The position numbers and the translations under genes were made by a program. Positions 25,622-32,150 of a stretch of DNA of 64,000 nt are shown one piece after another; positions within the stretch are counted from its first letter, which is position 1; every line of letters begins with the position of its first letter. This stretch comes from Treponema sp. UBA4873 (GTDB lineage: Bacteria > Spirochaetota > Spirochaetia > Treponematales > Treponemataceae). Under the pieces are notes generated by a model, which had not been told where the DNA came from, did not search any database, and worked only from the letters and a program-made list of their open reading frames with translations. The stretch lies in contig DHDP01000013.1 of assembly GCA_002399405.1 (NCBI GenBank), positions 171,329-235,328 of the forward strand, given 5' to 3'.

Positions 25622-25770
25622 AAAAAAAAGTCCCGACACCGCTTCCAATTGCAGTATCAGGACCTCCGGTTATCCAGTCAGTTCCCCGGGAAACGCTTCC
25701 CGTACAGTTACGCAGAACACGCTGAGTAAATCCTCATGACTTAATCAGCGGTCCCTTGTACTCCTTATTT
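25622..25770 (-). ncRNA. Sulfur leader RNA 1: structured leader with attenuator, upstream of cysK
   Basis: In transcript sense the leader has three parts: a long stem CGCTGA...TCAGCG enclosing AGGATTTAC, a hairpin CGGGAA-GCG-TTTCCCG, and the conserved antiterminator-like hairpin (25660-25685) with core CTGACTGGATAACCGGAGGT. The 3' arm of that hairpin (GGTCC) is also the start of an intrinsic terminator (25622-25663, GTCCTGATACTGC/GCGGTGTCGGGAC then T run), so the two folds exclude each other. The whole leader aligns with leader 2 at 29879. No match to SAM, T-box, cobalamin or other families I know. Confidence 0.75.
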
Positions 25771-25825
25771 ACCTACTTTTATAATAGGTTTTTAGTATAT
25801 TATAATTGTTTCACCCATTTGTCAA
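25771..25825 (-). promoter_or_regulatory. Promoter with Rrf2-type operator (cysK operon)
   Basis: On the minus strand, TTGACA (25820-25825) and TAATAT (25797-25802) are 17 bases apart; TATAAT with a 15-base gap is the alternative -10. The palindrome 25771-25789 (ACCTATTATAAAAGTAGGT in transcript sense) covers the start region. A half-site CCTACTAAAATA directly precedes the -35 box. Confidence 0.75.
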
Positions 25826-25872
25826 GTATTTTAGTAGGCAATAAAGGGAATGTTTCACAAATTCAAACTTAT

Positions 25873-27024
25873 TTAATCGGCTTCATTCAGATACTCGAAA
25901 ACGTAGTTAATGAGAAATTCAACTCCGTATTTCAGAACGCCTTCGTCGACTATCGTTTTGTTCGTATGGCCGACTGTATATTTCTCATTGACCGCAGCAC
26001 CCACATGAATGAACGTTCCCGGTATAAATTTCTGATAAAGCGCAAAGTCCTCTCCGCCCATGAACGGTCTCCCCCATTTTACAGCTTTGCTGCCGTAAAG
26101 ACGCTGTATGACTTTTACAGCCCTGTCGGTGCAGGTTTTGTCATTATTCACGGAAACACCCGGCCCCCAGAAATCCGCGGCAACATCGGCACCTGCAGTC
26201 TCCGCTATATTTGCCGCGATTTCCCGTACCGATTTATTAAAAATGTACACATTTGATTCCTGAAGCGTTCTGAAATTATACGATATATCGACAGATACAG
26301 GTTTGCCGTTTTCCTGATGAGTAGCTACGACAGTCGGGACGGTAACAACCTGCTCGTTCTGCGGATACCCGTATGCGGCAAGAGCGCTCACGTTGTTTAT
26401 TATCTGCGACGCGGTAATTATGAGATTGGAAGTAAGGCTGTCGCGTTTTTTCAGATGGATTTCGATGTTCGCGCCTATTGAACTCGCAATTCCGTATCCT
26501 ACTTCGAATACGCCGAGATCGAGCGTCGTTGCATTATGAAGTCCTATGATAGTGTCAACATCATTCAGTCCGCCGGCTGCAACGATTTTTTTCGCTCCGG
26601 CGCCGATCTCTTCGCCTTCCTGAAAAAATATCTTTACGGTTCCGTGAATCTGCTCTTTCAGTTCATTGAGCAGCTTTGCAGTTCCAAGCATAAAAGTGAT
26701 ATGAGAGTCATGGCCGCAGGCATGCATAACGCCCTCGTTCTTCGACGAAAACGGAACACCAGTTTCTTCTTCGACAGGCAGCGCATCAATGTCACCGCGC
26801 AGCGCTATTGTCTTTCCGGTTTTACTTCCTTTTATCGTTGCTATGATGCTCGTTGCGGGAATTTTTTCATAGCTTATGCCGAGCCTGTCGAGTTCGCCTG
26901 CAATATATTCGCAGGTTTTAAATTCCTGACTTCCAAGTTCGGGATATTCATGAAAATGCTCGTAATTTTTTCTCAGATAGGTATCATTATCTTCGACAAG
27001 TTTTCTTATTTCTTCCTGTGACAT
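25873..27024 (-). CDS. M20-family amidohydrolase with atypical lid domain
   Basis: The 383-residue protein belongs to the M20D amidohydrolases (hippurate hydrolase, N-acyl amino-acid and N-acetylcysteine deacetylase types). Metal motifs are ALRGDIDALPVEEETGVPF, MHACGHDSHITFMLG, FQEGEEIGAGAKK and a late MGGEDFALY. The lid domain is odd: after IEIHLKKRDSLTSN the usual G-x-x-H-[AS]-x-x-P motif that presents the dimer His is missing. A separate 120-residue piece encoding exactly such a lid lies just upstream at 27040. It is last in a cystine-type ABC operon, where deacylation of an imported N-acyl sulfur amino acid is the likely job, if still active. Confidence 0.8.
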   Translation of the reverse strand: MSQEEIRKLVEDNDTYLRKNYEHFHEYPELGSQEFKTCEYIAGELDRLGISYEKIPATSIIATIKGSKTGKTIALRGDIDALPVEEETGVPFSSKNEGVMHACGHDSHITFMLGTAKLLNELKEQIHGTVKIFFQEGEEIGAGAKKIVAAGGLNDVDTIIGLHNATTLDLGVFEVGYGIASSIGANIEIHLKKRDSLTSNLIITASQIINNVSALAAYGYPQNEQVVTVPTVVATHQENGKPVSVDISYNFRTLQESNVYIFNKSVREIAANIAETAGADVAADFWGPGVSVNNDKTCTDRAVKVIQRLYGSKAVKWGRPFMGGEDFALYQKFIPGTFIHVGAAVNEKYTVGHTNKTIVDEGVLKYGVEFLINYVFEYLNEAD

Positions 27025-27039
27025 TTCCGACGCTCCCTG

Positions 27040-27402
27040 TTATTCACCGAACGCTATATCGACAGTGCCTGCATTTACGGATGCGATTTTTTCCGCCGTG
27101 TCGGTTACTATTTTTCTTGTTTTTTCTATTTCGTCTTTCGTTTCGAAGACACCCTCGTATGTTATATCCGCCGTATCGGGAATAATATTCGATTTCTGCC
27201 CCGCATTGAATTCAACAGGTTCGAATCTGAAATTGTCGAAACTGTCGAATTCATACGCAAGTCTTGCTGTTATGATATTTATTATTTCCGCAGCAGTGAC
27301 TATAGGATCATGACATTTAAATGGAACGGAACTGTGTCCGCCTTTTCCGTTTACTGTAATTTTTGCAGAAAGTAAATTTGCTGCCATAACAGGCCTCCAC
27401 AT
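27040..27402 (-). pseudogene. Remnant of an M20 amidohydrolase (lid domain only)
   Basis: The 120-residue open frame encodes only the M20 lid/dimerisation domain: KITVNGKGGHSSVPFKCHDPIVTAAEII, then SNIIPDTADITYEGVF, typical of the second half of the lid. Neither catalytic half is present and the flanking genes leave no room for them. It sits 16 bases upstream of an intact-length M20 gene whose own lid motif is degenerate, and 12 bases downstream of the ABC ATPase. It looks like the debris of a duplicated or recombined M20 gene. A small free-standing lid protein that complements its neighbour is possible but less likely. Confidence 0.7.
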
Positions 27403-27414
27403 ATACTCAATTTA

Positions 27415-28173
27415 TTATATTGCATATTCCGGCGGAATCCTTACGTTATTTTTCGCGAGAAATTCCTTTGTACGGAGATTTTGCGGAGCGTTGAAAATCT
27501 GCTCCGGTGTTCCGCTTTCGACGATTCTGCCTTTTTCGAGAAAAATCACCTTTGTCGCTACGTTGTATACGAACGACATTTCGTGCGAAACGAGAATCAT
27601 CGTATTGCCGTTCTCTGCTATTTTTCTGATTGTCTGAAGCACTTCCTCCACCAGTTCAGGGTCGAGCGCGGAAGTAGGTTCGTCGAACAGAAGCAGTTCC
27701 GGTTCCATAGCAAGCGCGCGTGCAATGGCAACCCGCTGCTGTTGTCCGCCCGACAAATGCTGCGGATAATAATCGCTCCTGTCGGAAAGGCCCACGAGCG
27801 ACAATTCTTTTTCGGCGATCTTTTCAGCCTCTTCTCTACTCTTTTTCTTAACAACAATAAGCCCTTCCATAACATTTTCAAGCGCTGTCTTTTTCTTAAA
27901 GAGATTAAACTGCTGAAACACCATGCCGATCCGCTTCCGCAGCTCTATTATGTCTTTCTTCGCATGCAGCACATAATCGAATTGAAAATCGTCCAATGAA
28001 ATAGCTCCTCGTTCCGGTTTCTCAAGAAGGTCTATGCATCTCAAAAACGTCGACTTACCCGTTCCCGACGGACCTATAATTGCAACAACATCGCCCTTGC
28101 CGATTGAAACGCTCACTCCGTCAAGCACGGTGTTTCCGTTGAAAGATTTGTAAATATCTTTTATCTCAATCAT
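27415..28173 (-). CDS. Polar amino-acid (cystine-type) ABC transporter ATPase, second system
   Basis: The 252-residue ATPase has Walker A GPSGTGKST (34-42), signature LSGGQQQRVAIAR and Walker B LLLFDEPTSALDPELVEEV. It is a close paralogue of the ATPase at 16265: both share GMVFQQFNLFK..TALENVMEGLIVVKK. It is separated from its permease by three bases. It powers the importer made of the products of 28177 and 28945. Control is by a sulfur-type promoter and an attenuator leader upstream of the binding-protein gene. Confidence 0.92.
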   Translation of the reverse strand: MIEIKDIYKSFNGNTVLDGVSVSIGKGDVVAIIGPSGTGKSTFLRCIDLLEKPERGAISLDDFQFDYVLHAKKDIIELRKRIGMVFQQFNLFKKKTALENVMEGLIVVKKKSREEAEKIAEKELSLVGLSDRSDYYPQHLSGGQQQRVAIARALAMEPELLLFDEPTSALDPELVEEVLQTIRKIAENGNTMILVSHEMSFVYNVATKVIFLEKGRIVESGTPEQIFNAPQNLRTKEFLAKNNVRIPPEYAI

Positions 28174-28176
28174 ATG

Positions 28177-28932
28177 TTATTGTCCCCTGCATTCGGCAAC
28201 GGCTACTTTTGCGGAATCGTTTTTTCCGACAACATCAGGCACTTTCACTGCTTTACTGATAAGACGGATAATCTGTTCAAGCACAATAACAAGCGCCCAA
28301 TAAATTACCGCGAGCGCAACGTATGCCTCAAAGTAGCGGTAATCGCGCCCTGCTAGAATTTTTCCCGCGGCCGTCATCTCTATGACAGAACAGCTGAACG
28401 CAAGCGACGTACCTTTTATTAATCCTATAAGCGTGTTGCCGAGCGGCTGAATCGCAAGCTCCACGGCCTCCGGAATGACGATTCTCCTGAGGGACTGCCA
28501 CCCCGTCATACCGATTGCCTGCGCTGCTTCCACCTGTCCCTTGTCGACTGCTTCGAGCGCCGAGCTTATGACAACGGAGTTATATGCGGCCTGATTGAGC
28601 GCAAGCGCGGCTATCGCGTAAATAATCGGCGGAATGGCCGCTACGTTGTAATCTGTTCCGTTCCAGTAATTAAGGTACTGAAGAAAAATCGGTATGCCGA
28701 AATACGAAACGTACAGCTGCACAATAATCGGCGTTCCCCGTATCACCGAGATGAAAACGATCGACAGCTGATTCAGCACTTTGATTTTTTTTATGCGGAT
28801 AACCGCGATAACGAAACCGAGCAGCAGGCCCAGCACCATCGACCATAATGTCAAATATAACGTAACGGGAAGATATTTCAACATTGCGGCAATATCAGTG
28901 CCGACAACCTTTATATCGAACAGATTCAGCAT
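28177..28932 (-). CDS. Polar amino-acid (cystine-type) ABC transporter permease, second system
   Basis: The 251-residue permease of the His/Glu/Gln family has about five hydrophobic segments, and the EAA loop ALEAVDKGQVEAAQAIGMTGWQSLRRIVIPEAVELA. It is paralogous to the permease at 17026 and shares VIRGTPIIVQLYVSYFGIP. It probably forms a homodimeric channel for cystine or an N-acyl/S-substituted cysteine. It lies 12 bases after the binding-protein gene. The C-terminal tail KNDSAKVAVAECRGQ has no known role. Confidence 0.92.
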   Translation of the reverse strand: MLNLFDIKVVGTDIAAMLKYLPVTLYLTLWSMVLGLLLGFVIAVIRIKKIKVLNQLSIVFISVIRGTPIIVQLYVSYFGIPIFLQYLNYWNGTDYNVAAIPPIIYAIAALALNQAAYNSVVISSALEAVDKGQVEAAQAIGMTGWQSLRRIVIPEAVELAIQPLGNTLIGLIKGTSLAFSCSVIEMTAAGKILAGRDYRYFEAYVALAVIYWALVIVLEQIIRLISKAVKVPDVVGKNDSAKVAVAECRGQ

Positions 28933-28944
28933 AGCGGCCTCTGT

Positions 28945-29841
28945 TTATTTACCGTCGGTAATTTCGTGCGCTTTTTCCACATCCGCGAGCGCAGGGGCAA
29001 TGTTTTTCCCTTCGAAATATTTTCCGCTGATAGTTCCGATTGTTCCGTCCGCAAGCGCTTCTCGGTATGCCTTGTTCATGTCAGCAGCAAGCTGAGGATT
29101 TTTTTTCGAAACTATGAAAAAATTTCCGAGCGTAAGCAGCGGGCCGCCGACTGCTCCGAGTTCCTCCTTCGTTACATCAATAAATTGAAGTCCCTTTATT
29201 CCCGCATTCTTAACCTGGCTCTTCATAGAAACTGTCGTAAAGAAATAAAAATCTATCTTGCCGGCCGACACGTCGACCGGATACGTATTAACGTTGTCGA
29301 CGTATATCAGTTTCACCGGATTTTCGGGATGCTGTTTATTATACGTCTCGAACAAATTGGCGTTATACGAAGACGAATCGACTTCAGTTGTATGGCCGCC
29401 GATGTCCTTAAACGATTTGATTTCGCTGTTTCCCTGTTTAACAAGAAGCGCGTGCGGATCAAAAGCATATTCATCCGTAAAGATGTATTTTTCGCCGCGC
29501 GATTTATTGTAGCCGAAATGATTGCATCCGACCTGATATAATCCCGCATCGATGCCGGTGAATATCGAAGGAAATTCAGTTATCTGAATGCTGAATTCGT
29601 ACCGGGGAAGGCGACTGAAAATTTCCGTGAGCACTTCTATATCATACCCGGTTAATTTTCCGCTGTTATCCACCGTTACGAACGGAGCAGGACCTCCGCT
29701 CGTTGCCGCGACAATCCTCTGTTTTTGAACGGAAGAACCGTCGTTCTTTTTTTTGCTCTTCGAAAATCCGCCGAAGACAACAGTCGTCATCATGAATACA
29801 GCCGCCAGAACACGCACTGCGGAATTATTTATTTTTTTCAT
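28945..29841 (-). CDS. Amino-acid ABC transporter substrate-binding protein, second system
   Basis: The 298-residue family-3 binding protein has an N-terminal signal peptide (VRVLAAVFMMTTVVFGGFSK) but, unlike several neighbours, no lipobox Cys, so it should be freely periplasmic or held by an uncleaved signal. Lobe features are PAPFVTVDNSGKLTGYDIEVLTEIF and CNHFGYNKSRGEKYIFTDEYAF. It is the first gene of an operon with permease, ATPase, an M20 fragment and an M20 amidohydrolase. That set, plus the sulfur promoter, suggests an N-acylated or S-modified cysteine ligand. Confidence 0.88.
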   Translation of the reverse strand: MKKINNSAVRVLAAVFMMTTVVFGGFSKSKKKNDGSSVQKQRIVAATSGGPAPFVTVDNSGKLTGYDIEVLTEIFSRLPRYEFSIQITEFPSIFTGIDAGLYQVGCNHFGYNKSRGEKYIFTDEYAFDPHALLVKQGNSEIKSFKDIGGHTTEVDSSSYNANLFETYNKQHPENPVKLIYVDNVNTYPVDVSAGKIDFYFFTTVSMKSQVKNAGIKGLQFIDVTKEELGAVGGPLLTLGNFFIVSKKNPQLAADMNKAYREALADGTIGTISGKYFEGKNIAPALADVEKAHEITDGK

Positions 29842-29878
29842 ATTGATGCCTCCTTGAATATGAAAATGAAGTGAAAAT

Positions 29879-30027
29879 AAAAAAAAGGTTCCGACACCGC
29901 TTTTTAAATTGCGGTATCGGAACCTCCGGTTATCCAGTCAGTTCCTCGGGAAACACATCCCGTAATACTACCCGGGACTGCTGAGTAAATCCTGCCGGTT
30001 CAATCAGCCGTCCCGTGTTCCTTATTT
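29879..30027 (-). ncRNA. Sulfur leader RNA 2: structured leader with attenuator, upstream of ABC operon
   Basis: This is the same architecture as leader 1. The long stem is GGAC-g-GCTGA.../TCAGC-a-GTCC enclosing AGGATTTAC, followed by the CGGGA...TCCCG hairpin and the core hairpin CTGACTGGATAACCGGAGGT (29919-29945; outer stem GGAAC/GTTCC). The terminator is GGTTCCGATACCGC/GCGGTGTCGGAACC with an 8-base T run (29879-29924). The bases differ from leader 1 in several stem positions while pairing is kept, which supports a real structure. Confidence 0.75.
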
Positions 30028-30082
30028 ACCTAGTTTTACAATAGGTTTTGAGCATAATATAATCGATTCAGCTGTTTGTCAA
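30028..30082 (-). promoter_or_regulatory. Promoter with Rrf2-type operator (second cystine-type operon)
   Basis: On the minus strand, TTGACA (30077-30082) and TATTAT (30054-30059) are 17 bases apart. The palindrome 30028-30046 (ACCTATTGTAAAACTAGGT in transcript sense) covers the transcription start. ACTAAAATA precedes the -35 box as at cysK. Confidence 0.75.
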
Positions 30083-30111
30083 GTATTTTAGTGGGATTTG
30101 GAGAATTATAC

Positions 30112-30132
30112 GAAAATAATATTATTATTTTC
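30112..30132. terminator. AT-rich inverted repeat after the histidine kinase gene
   Basis: The perfect repeat GAAAATAATA-T-TATTATTTTC overlaps the histidine-kinase stop codon. It is a weak candidate terminator between that gene and the promoter of the ABC operon. Confidence 0.35.
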
Positions 30133-31381
30133 AAAGGAAAACGCGGAACGTAGTGCCCTGGCCCGGAACACTCTCCGCCCTGATGCTGCCGCCGTGTGCT
30201 TTGACGAGCGCATATGCGATAGTAAGGCCGATGCCTGAACCGCCTGTCGCGCGCGCCCGGGATTTATCAGTCCGGTAAAACCGCTCGAAAATATGCGGCA
30301 GCTCTCCGGGGGCTATTCCGATTCCCGTGTCGGAAATGTCCGTTTCCTTTCCGTCGGAACGGATCGTGATGCCGCCGCTGTCCGTGTATTTCACCGCGTT
30401 CGACAGGATGTTTACAAAGACCTGCCTGATGCGGTCGTAATCCGCGTACACTGTTTCTGAATGAAGATCAAGTTTGATGGAGATGCCTTTTTTGAACGCA
30501 GCGCCCCGGAATTGTTCAGCCGTTGCTTCCAGAAGGTCAGCCAGGTCGAACTCCGTCTTGTGCAGCGTAATATGCTCCCATTCAATGTCGGTCAGAAGCG
30601 AAAGGTCCGTCACCAGTTTCGACAGCCGCTGTATTTCCTCGCTGCAGCCGGCAAGCCTGTCGGGGGTCGGTTCCCAGATGCCGTCGGTGAGCGCCTCCAT
30701 ACTCCCCTGAAGACAGGCAAGAGGAGTGCGCAGCTCGTGGGCAACGTCGGTCGTAAGCTGCCGCTGTTTTTTGTCCGCCTCGTTCAGAACAAGCGACGCC
30801 AGCGCGACGGCGATGACGATGCTGACTGCCGTAAAAACGGCAAGCGAAAGGAAAAAAAGCCTGTTCAGTGAAAAAAGAAACACGGATTCGCCTTTGCTGT
30901 AAAACAGTGGACCGAACGTCTCGATTGTGATGAAACCGACAGCTCTGCCCGCGTACGACAGGGGATACTCCAGAATCTGAGGCGTACCGCCGGCTTTACC
31001 TAGTTTATTCATCCTGCTGCGTATCTCGTTCAAAACCCGGTTGCATTCCGCCATATCGCACACGCGGGCGTCCCAGACAATACGTCCCTCTGTATCCCTC
31101 ACTGTGACTATGTACCCTTCATGCGTAAAATGCATGCCGAGCGCCTCGACCGTCCTCACGTCGAAGCGTTCGGACAGCGGATCGTACAGTTCCGAGATTG
31201 AACGAAGAATTTCCTGCTGTTTTTCTGCAATGGCTTCGGATACGAGACCGGAGAACAGCGACTGCGTAAAACGGTTTATACCGGCAGTCAGTACAATCAG
31301 CGCAAGACTGATGCAGAACGCATAGATAAGAATGAGACGCTGTTTGAGCGTCGGCCTGAAAAGTGCAGATATACGTTTCAC
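30131..31381 (-). CDS. Membrane sensor histidine kinase
   Basis: The 416-residue kinase has TM1 (about residues 15-35), a periplasmic sensing domain (about 36-170), TM2 (FFLSLAVFTAVSIVIAVALASLVL), a dimerisation/phosphoacceptor motif HELRTPLACLQGSMEAL and a catalytic domain with N, G1 and G2 boxes (ILSNAVKYT, DISDTGIGI, GGSGIGLTIAYALV). It phosphorylates the response regulator encoded immediately upstream (16-base gap). Neighbouring genes encode a metal-binding/cupredoxin fusion and a DUF2318 protein, so metal or redox stress at the envelope is a reasonable signal. The ligand is unknown. Confidence 0.93.
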   Translation of the reverse strand: MKRISALFRPTLKQRLILIYAFCISLALIVLTAGINRFTQSLFSGLVSEAIAEKQQEILRSISELYDPLSERFDVRTVEALGMHFTHEGYIVTVRDTEGRIVWDARVCDMAECNRVLNEIRSRMNKLGKAGGTPQILEYPLSYAGRAVGFITIETFGPLFYSKGESVFLFSLNRLFFLSLAVFTAVSIVIAVALASLVLNEADKKQRQLTTDVAHELRTPLACLQGSMEALTDGIWEPTPDRLAGCSEEIQRLSKLVTDLSLLTDIEWEHITLHKTEFDLADLLEATAEQFRGAAFKKGISIKLDLHSETVYADYDRIRQVFVNILSNAVKYTDSGGITIRSDGKETDISDTGIGIAPGELPHIFERFYRTDKSRARATGGSGIGLTIAYALVKAHGGSIRAESVPGQGTTFRVFL

Positions 31382-31396
31382 CGTGCATACCCCGCC

Positions 31397-32098
31397 TTAC
31401 AGTATACAGCGGTAACCCATGCCGTACACGGTTTCAATATATTTCGGTTCTTTCGGACTGTCCGAAAGTTTTTTCCGCAGGTTTTTAATATGCAGATCTA
31501 TAGACCTGTCGGAACTGCCCGAATCGTCGTTTCCGATATGCGCAGTGATTTCATCGCGCGTAAAAATCTTTCCGGGTCTCGATACGAGCAGCACGAGAAT
31601 CCGGTATTCGTTTCCGGTAAGCAGCACGGGCTCGCCGGAGCGCAGCACCGTCCGCTTTTCGCAGTCGATCACAAGGTCCGAAAATGAAACGGTTCCCGCC
31701 GTTTCCGGCTGCGCGCTCCGCCTGAGGATTGCGCCTATCCGCGCCGTCAGTTCGCGCGGACTGAACGGCTTCGTTACGTAGTCGTCCGCCCCCATATTCA
31801 GTCCGTGGATAATGCTCTGCTCGTCGGTTTTCGCGGTAATCATGATTACAGGAACGTTTTTACGGCATCCGCTGTAAAAACCGTCCCTGATCCGGCTGCA
31901 CAGCAATTCTCCCGGGATGTCAGGCAGCATGAGGTCAAGCAGCACGAATGAAATCTGCTCGCTGTCCAGAATGTTCTGGGCCCCGCTTCCGCTCTGAGCG
32001 CACAAAACCCGGTAACCGGCGTGTTCAAGATATGCGCGGAGCGTTTCAAGAATTTTCGGTTCGTCGTCGACGGCCAGAATTGTCTGTTTGTCGTTCAT
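31397..32098 (-). CDS. OmpR/PhoB-family response regulator
   Basis: The 233-residue regulator starts at the ATG at 32098, close behind GCGGGGGA; the longer open frame to 32227 reads through the end of the upstream gene. The receiver domain has the acidic pair DDEP, the phospho-acceptor Asp in VLLDLMLPD, a conserved Thr in MITAKTDEQ and Lys in TKPFSPRE. The C-terminal winged helix is of the PhoB type (GNEYRILVLLVSRPGKIFTRDEI; SIDLHIKNLRKKL; YGMGYRC). It forms a two-component pair with the kinase downstream and probably controls the metal/redox genes upstream of it. Confidence 0.95.
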   Translation of the reverse strand: MNDKQTILAVDDEPKILETLRAYLEHAGYRVLCAQSGSGAQNILDSEQISFVLLDLMLPDIPGELLCSRIRDGFYSGCRKNVPVIMITAKTDEQSIIHGLNMGADDYVTKPFSPRELTARIGAILRRSAQPETAGTVSFSDLVIDCEKRTVLRSGEPVLLTGNEYRILVLLVSRPGKIFTRDEITAHIGNDDSGSSDRSIDLHIKNLRKKLSDSPKEPKYIETVYGMGYRCIL

Positions 32099-32150
32099 GT
32101 ATCCCCCGCAAAAAATCAAACGAAGCCGATGATTGCACGCGAAGCCACAA

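Noticed and set aside
25660..25720. ANTAR-type tandem hexaloop antiterminator
   Set aside because: One hairpin of the cysK leader can form an A-x-x-G hexaloop (AGCGUU), but the equivalent loops in the other three leaders do not, and the conserved second hairpin has an ANAA tetraloop.
25690..25750. Cys-containing leader peptide MRIYSACSA in the cysK leader
   Set aside because: There is no ribosome site and the frame is not kept in leader 2, where the same RNA segment reads differently.
25622..25770. T-box or SAM riboswitch upstream of cysK
   Set aside because: The leader lacks the T-box AGGGUGGNACCGCG sequence and the conserved SAM-I core (GAUGAAACC..GCAACC). No specifier-loop stem I was found.
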